The notes: generated by a model not told the origin, from the sequence alone. 64,000 bases of DNA from Paenibacillus sp. FSL R5-0345 (GCF_000758585.1 NZ_CP009281.1:310001-374000); one strand, 5' to 3'; shown: positions 1 through 8,944, counted from the stretch's first letter. A program made the numbers and translations.

Positions 1-869
1 GTGACATGCTGCTGCTGAGCGTTGATACAAATACGACAGCTGTACAAAGCAATGTCGCTGGAATGAGTCCATCCAAGGCTACCGTTACGCTGAACCTCAG
101 TACATCAGCAGGAGGCAAAGAAACGGCTATCCACCAGCTTAAAGGTGCTGTTACGATTACCTTGACGCTGACTAAGGAACAGCTTGCCAAGATCGATACG
201 GATTTTGCAGGTGTCTATTATGTAAATGGCAGTACGCTGGAATATTTAGGTGGGGTGTTCAAAGATAATACCGTTACCTTTACAACCGATCATTTCTCTT
301 CCTTCGCGGTGCTGGAATATGTTAAGCAGTTTAGTGATACCTCTGGTCACTGGGCAGAGCCGTACATTTCCAAGCTGACGGCTAAGCATGTGATTAAGGG
401 TATCGACGATACGCACTATGGTCCACAAGCGAATGTAACCCGTGCAGATTTTGTTACACTAGCCATTCGTTCACTCGGATTGAATGAGACAAGTGAAACT
501 ACGGGGAATGGTGCTTTTGCAGATGTATCAAAAGATGCTTATTATGCATCATCGATAGACAAGGCTGTTCAGCTCGGACTCATCCAAGGCAGTGATAGCA
601 AGTTCCGTCCTAAGGATGCGATTACACGTGAAGAAGCGGCGGTTGTCCTGCAGAAATTGATACAGTACAAAGCTGGAACACAGTCTTCCGTTGCTGCTAT
701 TGCAAGCTTTAAGGATATGAGCAGCGTATCAGAGTGGGCGAAACAAGCGGTAAGTGAATTGAAAGCTAAGGGAATCCTTGATGGCAAGGGCGACAATAAC
801 TTCGATCCACGTGGCAAAGTAACCCGTGCTGAAATTGCAAAACTGCTGTATGGAATAATCAATTTATAA
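1..869 (+). CDS. SLH-domain surface protein, C-terminal part (5' end outside window)
   Basis: The reading frame is open to the left edge, so the first ATG at 6 is probably internal. The visible part begins with a beta-rich segment ending in a motif common just before SLH repeats (TFTTDHFSSFAVLE). Three S-layer homology repeats follow, with the usual signatures FSDTSGHWAEPYI, FADVSKDAYYASSI and FKDMSSVSEWAKQAV, and the VTRADF, ITREEA and VTRAEI motifs. Established knowledge: triple SLH modules anchor exported proteins non-covalently to pyruvylated secondary cell-wall polymers. The catalytic or adhesive N-terminal part is not visible, so the specific function cannot be given. A stem-loop terminator follows directly after the stop. 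Confidence 0.9.
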   Translation, partial: DMLLLSVDTNTTAVQSNVAGMSPSKATVTLNLSTSAGGKETAIHQLKGAVTITLTLTKEQLAKIDTDFAGVYYVNGSTLEYLGGVFKDNTVTFTTDHFSSFAVLEYVKQFSDTSGHWAEPYISKLTAKHVIKGIDDTHYGPQANVTRADFVTLAIRSLGLNETSETTGNGAFADVSKDAYYASSIDKAVQLGLIQGSDSKFRPKDAITREEAAVVLQKLIQYKAGTQSSVAAIASFKDMSSVSEWAKQAVSELKAKGILDGKGDNNFDPRGKVTRAEIAKLLYGIINL

Positions 870-884
870 GAATAGTATGGCAAA

Positions 885-915
885 GGCAGGCAGAGGTAAC
901 TCTGGTCTGCTTTTT
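885..915 (+). terminator. Rho-independent terminator after the SLH gene
   Basis: CAGAG and CTCTG arms around a GTAA loop, extended by GCAG/CTGC across a small internal loop, are followed by TTTTT. It lies 16 bases after the stop codon. Confidence 0.75.
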
Positions 916-1008
916 GTCGTTTTATGTATTTCACCCCCGCTTTTTTTCTTGTAAAGTAGGAAATTCTTACTATTCATATGATTTTTCATATATAATATTT
1001 TTGAATAA

Positions 1009-1299
1009 ATTTTTAATAGACTTTATCCGGCAGTCATTCTCCTTGTTACGGCACTTCTTCCAATTGGCGCAGGAATGGGTATTCATCCATGGGTGCTTGT
1101 ATTCCTTATTCTGTTATCTACTGACCCCTTCTTCTTTGCTTATCCATCACTAACGTATCTGACCACTTATTATAGTGCTGAAGGTAAATTCTTTACCTAC
1201 AAGCATGCTCAAAAGATTGCCTTAGATTATGGACTTTTCGTTATATTACTAGCGATCCTATGTATTCCTTATTGGCGCTGGCTCAGACTCATTCCATAA
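1009..1299 (+). pseudogene. 3' remnant of an SLC13/DASS-type anion permease
   Basis: The frame is open from about 1009 and encodes roughly 90 residues: YPAVILLVTALLPIGAGMG, then IHPWVLVFLILLSTDPFFF, a loop with AEGKFFTYKHAQKIALDYG, and a last membrane helix ending IPYWRWLRLIP. This matches the final two or three helices of divalent-anion:sodium symporters (SLC13/CitT-like), including the typical EGK-hydrophilic loop and a PYW-x-W end. Everything upstream (about 350 to 400 residues in intact family members) is missing, and a stop codon lies at 1006. It has no ribosome-binding site of its own. I read it as a decayed gene truncated by deletion. It ends 23 bases before the next gene's start. Confidence 0.7.
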
Positions 1300-1322
1300 T
1301 ACATAGATTGGAGAAACAAACC

Positions 1323-3083
1323 TTGAAAGTAAAGTTAGCACATATTTTGCTTCTACTTACGATGATTTTTGCGGTTCTTCTGTACAGAGGGAGTCTGGAC
1401 TCTATTGATCATCTGTTACAAGATCGCGTGATGCAGCACGAGCGGTCTGTGGATACTACGATTGCTATTATCGGGATAGACGATCAAAGCTTGAAGGACT
1501 TTGGCAGCTGGCCGTGGAGCAGAAATGTTCATGCACAGCTGTTAGATACACTCTCTGAGGGACATCCTGCTGTGATCGGCTTTGACCTGACGTTCCCGGT
1601 GGGCTCAGAAGATCCCGAGGCAGATACAGAATTCGCTGCGGCTGTCGCTCGGGCGGGAAATGTTGTTCTGCCCGTATACGGTACTTTTGCATCTAATACT
1701 GAACAAGGAAAAATAGAAGCGCTGGAGCTGTCCCAGCCGTTTGAAGCCTTGCGAGAGGTTGCGGCTGCAACCGCGCACATTAATACCATTACCGATACAG
1801 ACCGTGTGGTGCGTAAGGCCCTTTATTCTTTTGATTATGAAGGTGAGTCTATTCACAGCTTGTCATGGACGGTCTATCAGAAATATCGAGAGGCGATGGG
1901 AAGCACTGCTGATCCGCAGAAGCTCCCGCTGGATGACTTTGGACGGTTTTATATCCCCTATTCAGGTGGCAAAGGCGCCTTTGAAGAGATTCCTTACTCG
2001 GCCGTGCTTAGCGGAGAGGTCCCACCCTCTTATTTTGAGAATAGAATTGTGCTTATCGGACCTTATGCTACAGGGTTTAAGGATGACTTCCTAACACCGA
2101 TTAGCGGAAAAAACACGTTATACGGTGTGGAAATTCATGCGAATATCATCCAGTCTCTGCTCGACGATAATTATAAACGAGTGCTGGACTGGAAGTGGAA
2201 CGAAGTAGTGCTCTTGCTAGTTGCGCTCCTGGCGTATCTACTATTCCGTAAAGTGAAGATGCTGTATTCCTATGCGGCCATTGTGGTCATCATTGCGCTA
2301 CTAATTTTTGCGGGTCGTTATTTCTATGATCAGGGTACGGTGATTTCACTAGGTTATGTGATTCCCCTTCTAATCGTTAGTTGTATTATCGTGATAGCTT
2401 TTCAATATTTAGAGGAGTTGATGGAAAAACGTAGAGTTACGGATATTTTTGGCCGATATGTTGCTCCACAGGTTGTGGATCAAATTCTCAAGAACGGTCA
2501 AGAAGGTCTGAAGCTGGGAGGAAGTCGCAGAGAGCTAACCTTGTTATTCGTAGATATTCGAGGCTTCACCCCGTTGTCAGAGGCTGCTGAACCGGAGGAG
2601 ATTGTAGAGATTCTGAATGAGTATCTGGATCTGACCGCGGGTTGTATTTTTGAGTTTGATGGCACACTGGACAAGTTTATCGGGGATGCCACGATGGCGA
2701 TATTTAATGCTCCATTGCTGCTAGAAGATCATCCGATGCAAGCGGTGAAGGCCGCGTGGGCGATGAAGGAGGGTTCGGCGGCGGTAGAACAAAAGCTGTT
2801 TGAACGCTTTGGCCTAGTAGTTAAATTTGGTATTGGGGTACATACTGGCCCTGCTGTATTTGGGAACATCGGCTCTAAGACACGGATGGATTATACAGCG
2901 ATTGGAGACACCGTCAATACGGCAGCCCGTCTGGAAAGCAATGCGAAGCCTGGACAAATCCTCATCAGTGAGGCTACCTACGCTTTTGTAAAAGATAGAG
3001 TATCAGCCGTTTCATTAGGAGAGATCAAGGTAAAGGGCAAAGAACAGGGAATTAGTGTTTATGAATTGGAGGGGTTGAAATGA
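1323..3083 (+). CDS. CHASE2-domain class III adenylate cyclase, membrane-bound
   Basis: About 586 residues from the TTG at 1323, which has GGAG nine bases upstream; an ATG at 1260 lies inside the permease remnant and lacks a good site. A membrane helix comes first, then an extracytoplasmic CHASE2 sensor domain (about residues 30-290), three hydrophobic helices, and a class III cyclase domain (about 410-570). Metal-binding aspartates are in LFVDIRGFTPL and FIGDATMAIF. The lysine of LDKFIGD and the threonine in DYTAIGDTVNTAARLE fit ATP rather than GTP specificity. Inferred role: conversion of an envelope signal into cAMP. The stop overlaps the next start (ATGA), so it is translationally coupled to the FecR-domain gene. 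Confidence 0.88.
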   Translation: MKVKLAHILLLLTMIFAVLLYRGSLDSIDHLLQDRVMQHERSVDTTIAIIGIDDQSLKDFGSWPWSRNVHAQLLDTLSEGHPAVIGFDLTFPVGSEDPEADTEFAAAVARAGNVVLPVYGTFASNTEQGKIEALELSQPFEALREVAAATAHINTITDTDRVVRKALYSFDYEGESIHSLSWTVYQKYREAMGSTADPQKLPLDDFGRFYIPYSGGKGAFEEIPYSAVLSGEVPPSYFENRIVLIGPYATGFKDDFLTPISGKNTLYGVEIHANIIQSLLDDNYKRVLDWKWNEVVLLLVALLAYLLFRKVKMLYSYAAIVVIIALLIFAGRYFYDQGTVISLGYVIPLLIVSCIIVIAFQYLEELMEKRRVTDIFGRYVAPQVVDQILKNGQEGLKLGGSRRELTLLFVDIRGFTPLSEAAEPEEIVEILNEYLDLTAGCIFEFDGTLDKFIGDATMAIFNAPLLLEDHPMQAVKAAWAMKEGSAAVEQKLFERFGLVVKFGIGVHTGPAVFGNIGSKTRMDYTAIGDTVNTAARLESNAKPGQILISEATYAFVKDRVSAVSLGEIKVKGKEQGISVYELEGLK

Positions 3084-4777
3084 AATCATTGAAGCTTACA
3101 CTGTCATTTATTCTATTGTTCAGTATTCTTTGGCCGGCGGTTGTCACACAGGCGAAGGACAGCGTCAAGGTAGGGAAAATAACCGCGGTCTCAGGCAAGT
3201 CTGAGGTGAAAAAGAGCGGGGGGACGAAGAAATTTAATGCTTTTAAAGGAATGGCGATTACGCAAGGCGATACGATTATAACGGGCACTGACGGGCAAAT
3301 CAGCCTCGACCTCGATGCTAACAAAGAAGTTACAATCGGAGCAAACACTACGCTTACCATTAGCCAATTAGTCGAAAGTGCAAAAGCGCTCGGCGGAAAG
3401 ACAAGTCTGAAGCTGCAAAACGGGCAAGTCCTGATCAAGGTGAAAAAGAAACTGGATGGCGACTCCCGTTTTGAGATTGAGACCCCGACGGCGATCATGG
3501 GCGTGATGGGTACAGAGTTTTTTGTTAGTGTTAATAGCCAAGGCAATGTAGTCCTTAATGCTGGGGGAGGAATTAGCGGCGATTATTTGGGAGTTCTGGA
3601 AGGAACAGTCCATGTAATTCCGTCTAATGATCCCACACTAATTGAGCGTATGATAACAGCATCCCAACAGTTAATTATGGAGAATCAACAATGGACACAG
3701 GGGCAGCTGTCCCTGAATGCATTACCGCAATTTGCGCTAGAGCAGCATTTGAAATATCTGAACGAAGAAGAGATATTGGAATTCGAATCGGTTAAGAAAA
3801 AAATCGAGCAACTACTCGAGCAAATAAAAGCCACGATGCCCATTCACTCAAGTCCGCCTATTCCAACCATTCCACCTCAGATTAACTATGATCTATCTAG
3901 TTCGGCTCCCTTAGATATGACGAGACCAACACCGCCGACGAGACCTACACCAACGCCGACACCGACACCGGAGCCGACAGCAACGCCGACACCGGAGCCG
4001 ACAGCAACGCCGACGCCGGAACCGACAGCAACGCCAACGCCGGAACCGATAGCAACGCCGACGGAAACTCCAAATCCACTCGGTGCACCTGAGATAGACC
4101 AGCAGGAATTTAGAGAACATATCTATGACTATCTCGTCCGTGATAATGAGATTGTTTTGCCGTTTACAGTACCGTTAGATTTTAATATTGCAGATGACTC
4201 TAATCCTAATGCCGCCAGGGATGGTGTGAGTGTTACCTTAAATCAGAGTGAGGACACGCTCGATTTAGGTGAGGTATACATTCGAGAGAATAAGCTTCAC
4301 ATTCAGCTGCGTGAATCACTTCCTTATAAGTCATTCGTTCAAATCAAGGTTAATGGTGGTTTGTTAAAGAATACCCTTACCGGGGGGCAGGTACAGGAAG
4401 AGGTTCAACAGATAGCAGACGGCGGGTTTTACTTTAAAGGAGAAATCACTCCGAGTTATTTTAACCATACGGGTCCTATAGGTGAAGATGAAGCGCCGGA
4501 ATTTATCATTCATTCGCTAGGTTATGATGTAGGGGAGATCAGATATCATTATGAATATGATCTTGGAGATCCATTTCCACTAGAAGATACGGATTATGTA
4601 CTGGATCGGAACGATGAGAATACCTTTGTACTTAAACTTACTCCGGCATTCTTGAATAGACTAACTCCCGAACCTTATATTGTTATCATTCCACTGGTGA
4701 GGGTTGAAGATACTGAAAACGGCCCTGTAGAGGTAATAATAGATAACCTCCAGATTAGATTGTCTTTGTTATTTTAA
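3080..4777 (+). CDS. Secreted FecR-domain protein with Pro/Thr-rich linker
   Basis: 565 residues. A signal peptide (hydrophobic core LSFILLFSILWPAVV, cleavage near TQA-K) is followed by a FecR domain at about residues 35-165, including the characteristic TPTAIMGVMGTEFFV. A helical segment comes next, then a linker of four PTPEPTAT-type repeats (residues about 285-330). The C-terminal domain of about 230 residues looks beta-rich and I do not recognise it. FecR domains in Gram-positives are thought to be extracellular sensing or glycan-binding modules. Because it overlaps the CHASE2 cyclase, it is a candidate extracellular partner or ligand receptor for that sensor; this is inference. Confidence 0.8.
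   Translation: MKSLKLTLSFILLFSILWPAVVTQAKDSVKVGKITAVSGKSEVKKSGGTKKFNAFKGMAITQGDTIITGTDGQISLDLDANKEVTIGANTTLTISQLVESAKALGGKTSLKLQNGQVLIKVKKKLDGDSRFEIETPTAIMGVMGTEFFVSVNSQGNVVLNAGGGISGDYLGVLEGTVHVIPSNDPTLIERMITASQQLIMENQQWTQGQLSLNALPQFALEQHLKYLNEEEILEFESVKKKIEQLLEQIKATMPIHSSPPIPTIPPQINYDLSSSAPLDMTRPTPPTRPTPTPTPTPEPTATPTPEPTATPTPEPTATPTPEPIATPTETPNPLGAPEIDQQEFREHIYDYLVRDNEIVLPFTVPLDFNIADDSNPNAARDGVSVTLNQSEDTLDLGEVYIRENKLHIQLRESLPYKSFVQIKVNGGLLKNTLTGGQVQEEVQQIADGGFYFKGEITPSYFNHTGPIGEDEAPEFIIHSLGYDVGEIRYHYEYDLGDPFPLEDTDYVLDRNDENTFVLKLTPAFLNRLTPEPYIVIIPLVRVEDTENGPVEVIIDNLQIRLSLLF
3965..4060 (+). repeat. Four 24-bp in-frame tandem repeats encoding the PTPEPTAT linker
   Basis: Four head-to-tail 24-bp units start at 3965, 3989, 4013 and 4037 and differ by a few third-position changes. 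Each encodes TPEPTATP. The unit length is a multiple of three, so copy-number slippage would change linker length without breaking the frame. Confidence 0.85.
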
Positions 4778-4812
4778 AGGCGCAATAACCTTCGAGAGGA
4801 GAAAATAACGTA

Positions 4813-6282
4813 ATGAAAAAGGAACTTATCTCCATCGTTTGTGGATTAATGCTCGTAAGCGCAGTACCATCTAGTATCGTTACCGCAGAGGCAGTGCAGC
4901 CCACAAGCGGCAACGTTCAAGGAAGTATAGATCAGAACATCTCTTCTAACGCCGTACTCTCTCTTAAACAGCCATGGGGACTAACTTCTGTACCTGGCAG
5001 TAATGAACTCATCATCGTACAGTCCGGAAGCGGTACGATCAACAAGTGGAGTAATGGAGCGTTACAGACAGTGGCTGGACAAGGTGCTGAAGGATATATC
5101 GATGGCAAGAGTGCAAAGGCCTTGTTTAATCATCCGACGTACACCGCTGCTGACAGTAAAGGCAATATCTATATCAGTGATACCGATAACCATGTCATTC
5201 GAAAAATTAAGGATGGAGAAGTGTATACCCTCGCAGGAACGGGAGTATCAGGCTATAAAGATGGACCGCCTGATGTGGCGCAATTTAACGCGCCGGGTGG
5301 ATTGGCAATAGACAGCAATGACAACATATATGTAGCGGATACACTGAATCATGTGATTCGTAGAGTTACACCAAAAGGTATTGTGACTACGTTTGCGGGT
5401 CTGCAGGCCAATAATGGTGCTTATTTGGACGGAGCAGTAGCTTCAGCCAAGTTCAATGAACCACAGGGTCTTGTATTCGATGAATCTGGCAATCTCTATG
5501 TAGCTGACAGTGGGAATCAGATGATCCGGTTAATTAAAGGCGGTAAGGTGGAGACCTTTGCAGGCAAAGCAACCCTTGTTGATCCAGTAACTGGCTATAT
5601 GGCTGGAGGGTTCCAGAATGGAGAGCGTCTATCGGCGTTGTTCAATCGTCCTCGTGGACTAGCCTATGCCAATGGGGTATTGCTGATTGCAGATAGTCTG
5701 AACTATCGCGTTCGGGCTATCCAAAAGGATGGGAAAGTTATAACAGTTGCAGGGCAGGCGAACTCGGGAGATCAGGTTGGAGTATTGGATCAAGTAATGT
5801 TTGATCAGCCTTCCGGTGTTGCACTTGCCTCTGGTAAGCTGTATGTGACCGATACGCTGAATAACAAGCTAAAGGTATTGAATCTTGATCTGCAAGCCCT
5901 TAAGCCATTGCGTAGCGAGGCTGATCTGCTTGATGCAGTTCCACTGCTGCCAGCCGGTAAGAACATGCAAGTATGGTTGGATGGAGCGCAGGTGAAGTTC
6001 AATAGTGCTATTCAACCTCTTAAAGAGTCGGGAAAAATATATTTACCAGTTAGAGCGCTATTTAGCTCATGGGGAGCGGACATTCGCTGGGATGCGGCAA
6101 GCAAAGAGACGATGATTAGCAAAGGGGATTGGACACTCACCCTAAAGCCAGACGTAAGCCTTAATGTGCAAAACATAAAGGGTACTTTGTATGTGGCAGC
6201 CGATTATTTGCCGACCATTTCATCTTTTATGCAGGTATACGATGAGGGCAGTAACGCAATTGTGCTGGAAAGTGGACAATAA
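4813..6282 (+). CDS. Secreted NHL-repeat beta-propeller with copper amine oxidase-like stalk domain
   Basis: 489 residues with an N-terminal signal peptide (core LISIVCGLMLVSAVPSSI, cleavage near TAEA). Residues about 45-365 contain five or six NHL/SMP-30-type blades, each with a form of NxxGNIYISDTDNHVIRKI and a GxGxxGYxDG or FNxPxGL segment, so a beta-propeller is expected. Residues about 385-489 form a copper-amine-oxidase N-terminal-like domain (KIYLPVRALFSSWGADIRWD), a frequent wall-associated module in Paenibacillus that carries no oxidase activity of its own. The gene follows the FecR-domain gene by 35 bases with GAGAGGAG upstream, so it is probably the last gene of the cyclase operon. 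Ligand unknown. Confidence 0.82.
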   Translation: MKKELISIVCGLMLVSAVPSSIVTAEAVQPTSGNVQGSIDQNISSNAVLSLKQPWGLTSVPGSNELIIVQSGSGTINKWSNGALQTVAGQGAEGYIDGKSAKALFNHPTYTAADSKGNIYISDTDNHVIRKIKDGEVYTLAGTGVSGYKDGPPDVAQFNAPGGLAIDSNDNIYVADTLNHVIRRVTPKGIVTTFAGLQANNGAYLDGAVASAKFNEPQGLVFDESGNLYVADSGNQMIRLIKGGKVETFAGKATLVDPVTGYMAGGFQNGERLSALFNRPRGLAYANGVLLIADSLNYRVRAIQKDGKVITVAGQANSGDQVGVLDQVMFDQPSGVALASGKLYVTDTLNNKLKVLNLDLQALKPLRSEADLLDAVPLLPAGKNMQVWLDGAQVKFNSAIQPLKESGKIYLPVRALFSSWGADIRWDAASKETMISKGDWTLTLKPDVSLNVQNIKGTLYVAADYLPTISSFMQVYDEGSNAIVLESGQ

Positions 6283-6312
6283 TCATTCAGTATATCCTTT
6301 AAATAAGTTTAG

Positions 6313-6345
6313 GCTGTCGAGAAAAGTCTCGACAGCTTATTTTTA
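6313..6345 (+). terminator. Rho-independent terminator between convergent genes
   Basis: A perfect 10-bp stem GCTGTCGAGA/TCTCGACAGC with an AAAG loop, followed by TTATTTTT. It ends the operon 1323-6282; the minus-strand metal-binding gene stops at 6343, so the hairpin may serve both directions. Confidence 0.85.
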
Positions 6346-7263
6346 TAAGGATAATCCTTCAACGACTTTATCAATATTCCATTTAATCATCTTAATGTAG
6401 GTGTCGCCTTCTTCGCCTTTCTTAGCTAAAGAATCGGTAAAAATCTTAGAATGTATCGGTACTCCCGTTTCATTGGAGATGGTTTCCATTGTTTTTGGAT
6501 TTACGCTCGTTTCCAGAAATAAAGCGGGCACTTGATTTTTATCAATAATGTTAATGATGTTTTTCATTTGTTCTGGCGTTCCTTGACTGTCGGTATTGAT
6601 TTCCCAAATAAATGCGGACTCAAATCCGTAGGCTTTTGAAAAATATTTAAATGCCCCTTCGCTTGTAACCAAAATGCGTTTCTCCTGTGGGATTTTTTCT
6701 ACCGCTTCTTTGGCGTATTGATCCAATTCATTAAGTTTCTTAACATATTCTGATTGGTTATGAAGATAAAACTCTTTGTTGTCCGGATCTTTTTCGATTA
6801 CACGTGTAGTGATGATATCTACATATTTAATCGCATTCTGAATATCTAGCCAGGCATGAGGATCTTCCTGAGTTTCTTTTCCTTTTTCCGTTAGGTACAT
6901 TGGAGTTACTTCATCCGAGACTGCAAAAGCAACGTCCTTTTTATTAGTGACATCAAGAAGGTCCTGGAACCATCCTTTCCCTGTTTCTAGGTTCATCCCA
7001 TTATAAAAAACTAAATCTGCACTAGAGACTTTACTTGTATCCTTGGGTAGCGGATCGTACATATGCGGATCTGTTCCGATGGGAACCATGCTATAGACCT
7101 CAGCTTTTTCCCCTACAATATTTTCGGTCATATCCGCGATAATGGAGTAGGTTGCAACAATCTTCAGTTTGTCATTGTCTGCCTCTCCCTCACTAACGTT
7201 TGAACATGCGGTAACTAGTAAGATGAATATTGTCAAAGAGAGCATCTTTATTGTTTTTTTCAT
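6343..7263 (-). CDS. Manganese-type ABC transporter substrate-binding lipoprotein
   Basis: 306 residues. The signal peptide has a lipobox (LLVTACS), so a lipid-anchored extracellular protein is expected. It is a cluster A-I (ZnuA/MntA/PsaA) binding protein. Four likely metal ligands are visible: His in GTDPHMYDP, His in EDPHAWLD, Glu in VTSEGAFKYF and Asp near the end in KIFTDSLAKKG. The His-His-Glu-Asp set is that of Mn-binding members, and the His-rich loop of zinc binders is absent. Its start overlaps the permease stop by 4 bases. Together with the two upstream boxes this supports MntR-controlled manganese uptake; iron is the main alternative. Confidence 0.88.
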   Translation of the reverse strand: MKKTIKMLSLTIFILLVTACSNVSEGEADNDKLKIVATYSIIADMTENIVGEKAEVYSMVPIGTDPHMYDPLPKDTSKVSSADLVFYNGMNLETGKGWFQDLLDVTNKKDVAFAVSDEVTPMYLTEKGKETQEDPHAWLDIQNAIKYVDIITTRVIEKDPDNKEFYLHNQSEYVKKLNELDQYAKEAVEKIPQEKRILVTSEGAFKYFSKAYGFESAFIWEINTDSQGTPEQMKNIINIIDKNQVPALFLETSVNPKTMETISNETGVPIHSKIFTDSLAKKGEEGDTYIKMIKWNIDKVVEGLSL

Positions 7264-8102
7264 CCTTGTTTAACCCCTTTTCTTAGAAAATTATTTTTAG
7301 GCGAGATAATAAATGATATAGCAAACAAACTTACCCCTACTAGAACAATGGTGGCACTTGTAGGTAAATTGAATCTAAAGCTAATGATCACACCTATAAT
7401 TCCAGATACAGCGCCGAGGGTAGAAGCCAGGATAATCATGTGGATCAGCTTATTCGTCCAAAGATAGGATGTAGCTGCTGGAATAACCAGCATTGCAATC
7501 ACAAGCACTATTCCAACTTGAGATAATGAGGATACGGTAACCACGGATAGCAGCATCATCAATAGATAATGATAGAACCCCGTTTTTAAACCAAATGCCT
7601 TAGAGACGACAGGATCAAACGAACTAATTAACAGCTCTTTATACAACAATGAAATGATAGCTATAACAACAAGCATGATAATAAATGACTGCATTAACTC
7701 GGACTGCGGGACGGCTAAAATGTTACCAAATAAAATGTGAGTTAGATCAAGCCCGCTTTTGGCAAACGTGATGAGGACAATCCCCAGTGCAAAAAAAGAG
7801 CTGAGAATAATTCCGATCGAGGTATCACTTTTGATATTGCTGCGACTTGTTATGAATTGAATGAGGATGGCTGCTAAAAGTCCAAACAATGAAGCTCCCA
7901 CAAGAATGTTGATCCCTAAAATATAAGATAACGCCACACCCGGTAATACAGCATGAGACAAAGCATCTCCCATTAATGACATTTTTCTGAGTACAATAAA
8001 ACTTCCTAAAACCCCTGAAACAATGCCAAGAATGATAGCAGACAATCCGGCGTTAAGTGCATAGATGGGAATGTTTAATAACGATGAGAAATAATCAATC
8101 AT
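7260..8102 (-). CDS. Manganese/zinc-type ABC transporter permease
   Basis: 280 residues, strongly hydrophobic, with eight or nine predicted membrane helices. It belongs to the ABC-3 (ZnuB/MntB) permease family: the conserved LRKMSLMGDALSHAVLPGVA near residue 40 and the SLSQVGIVLVIAMLVIPAAT segment near 195 are diagnostic. It overlaps the ATPase gene upstream by 8 bases and the binding-protein gene downstream by 4, so the three genes form one transcription unit. Bacillus subtilis mnt has two permeases; only one is present here, so a homodimer is expected. Base composition is visibly more A+T rich than the flanking genes. Confidence 0.88.
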   Translation of the reverse strand: MIDYFSSLLNIPIYALNAGLSAIILGIVSGVLGSFIVLRKMSLMGDALSHAVLPGVALSYILGINILVGASLFGLLAAILIQFITSRSNIKSDTSIGIILSSFFALGIVLITFAKSGLDLTHILFGNILAVPQSELMQSFIIMLVVIAIISLLYKELLISSFDPVVSKAFGLKTGFYHYLLMMLLSVVTVSSLSQVGIVLVIAMLVIPAATSYLWTNKLIHMIILASTLGAVSGIIGVIISFRFNLPTSATIVLVGVSLFAISFIISPKNNFLRKGVKQG

Positions 8103-8841
8103 TATCGGCGCCTCCCATCCCTTTGATCACCAGATTACCTAAGGAGGCACCATAGGCACTGAGGATATTCTCCGGAGTAAACGTGTCTTTAACGTCACCA
8201 AAAGCAATCAGCTTTTTATTGAGAATGATGACTTTGTCAAAATATTCTTCGACTTCATGTAAATCATGATGAACGATCAATATGGTTTTCCCTTCTTCGC
8301 GAAGCTGTTTAAGCAGTTTTACAATAATTTTCTCACTGACTAGATCTATGCCGACAAAAGGTTCGTCTAAAAAAAACACATCTGCTTTTTGGGCAAGCGC
8401 TCTAGCAATAAAGACTCTTTGAAGCTGCCCTCCAGACAAATTACTAATTTGTTTATTTGCAAGATCACTTATATCTACCATGGTCATACATTCCTCGACG
8501 CATTGCCGCTCTTGTTTCCCGGGGCGCTGAAAGATCTTCAGGTTTGGGTATGTTCCAGTCAGCACTGTATCCTTCACCGTAATTGGAAAAGTAAGATCAA
8601 TGTCATTTTTTTGCGGTACATATGCGATCTTACGCTTATACTCAGAAATGTCTCTTCCCTCTACCATCACCGTTCCGCTTCTTTTCTTAATTACTTCTAA
8701 CAACGACTTAATGAATGTGGATTTCCCTGCACCATTTGGCCCGATAATTCCGACCGTATATCCAAAGGGAATATCAATATTTACATTTTCTAGAGCTGAA
8801 TTACCGAAGTAATCCACGTTTAGGTTTCTAATTTCAATCAT
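8095..8841 (-). CDS. Manganese/zinc-type ABC transporter ATP-binding protein
   Basis: 248 residues from the ATG at 8841, which has GAGGAG seven bases upstream. An in-frame ATG at 8892 is rejected because that stretch overlaps a palindromic operator. Walker A is GPNGAGKST (about residue 33), the signature is LSGGQLQR, Walker B is VFFLDEPFVGID, and the switch His is in LIVHHDLHEV. The sequence fits the ZnuC/MntB family. It is the first gene of a three-gene minus-strand operon and is read from a sigma-A promoter at 8945-8973. Confidence 0.9.
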   Translation of the reverse strand: MIEIRNLNVDYFGNSALENVNIDIPFGYTVGIIGPNGAGKSTFIKSLLEVIKKRSGTVMVEGRDISEYKRKIAYVPQKNDIDLTFPITVKDTVLTGTYPNLKIFQRPGKQERQCVEECMTMVDISDLANKQISNLSGGQLQRVFIARALAQKADVFFLDEPFVGIDLVSEKIIVKLLKQLREEGKTILIVHHDLHEVEEYFDKVIILNKKLIAFGDVKDTFTPENILSAYGASLGNLVIKGMGGADND

Positions 8842-8874
8842 TAAAAAGCTCCTCGTCTTGAAATTTATTGATTT

Positions 8875-8890
8875 GTTTCCTGTTGGAAAC
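8875..8890 (-). promoter_or_regulatory. MntR-like operator 1 (palindrome)
   Basis: GTTTCC-TGTT-GGAAAC is an inverted repeat. It matches 13 of 16 positions of the symmetric MntR-type palindrome GTTTCCTTAAGGAAAC derived from Bacillus subtilis mnt operators. It lies between the promoter and the ATPase start codon. Confidence 0.7.
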
Positions 8891-8912
8891 ATTTATTTCA
8901 ATTATCTAATTT

Positions 8913-8928
8913 GTTTCCCTAGGTAAAC
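8913..8928 (-). promoter_or_regulatory. MntR-like operator 2 (palindrome)
   Basis: GTTTCCCTAGGTAAAC is a near-perfect palindrome, also 13 of 16 to the symmetric MntR box. Its centre is 38 bp from that of operator 1. It lies about 10-25 bases after the predicted transcription start, where a bound repressor would block RNA polymerase. Confidence 0.72.
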
Positions 8929-8944
8929 ATTTATTCTTAGGTAC

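Noticed and set aside
914..1153. 79-residue ORF on the plus strand.
   Set aside because: It has no ribosome-binding site and overlaps the frame that clearly encodes the permease remnant.
3965..4060. Regular repeats that could suggest a CRISPR.
   Set aside because: They are head-to-tail 24-bp units without spacers and encode an in-frame Pro/Thr linker.
3911..4120. Arg/Cys-rich ORF on the minus strand.
   Set aside because: It is the antisense of the Pro/Thr repeat linker of the FecR protein.
8842..8892. Upstream ATG (8892) extending the manganese ATPase by 17 residues.
   Set aside because: The extension covers an operator palindrome and lacks a Shine-Dalgarno; the ATG at 8841 has GAGGAG.
8875..8928. 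Zur (zinc) operator interpretation of the palindromes.
   Set aside because: Bacillus Zur boxes follow TCGTAATNATTACGA; the sites here have GTTTCC/GGAAAC arms as in MntR boxes.
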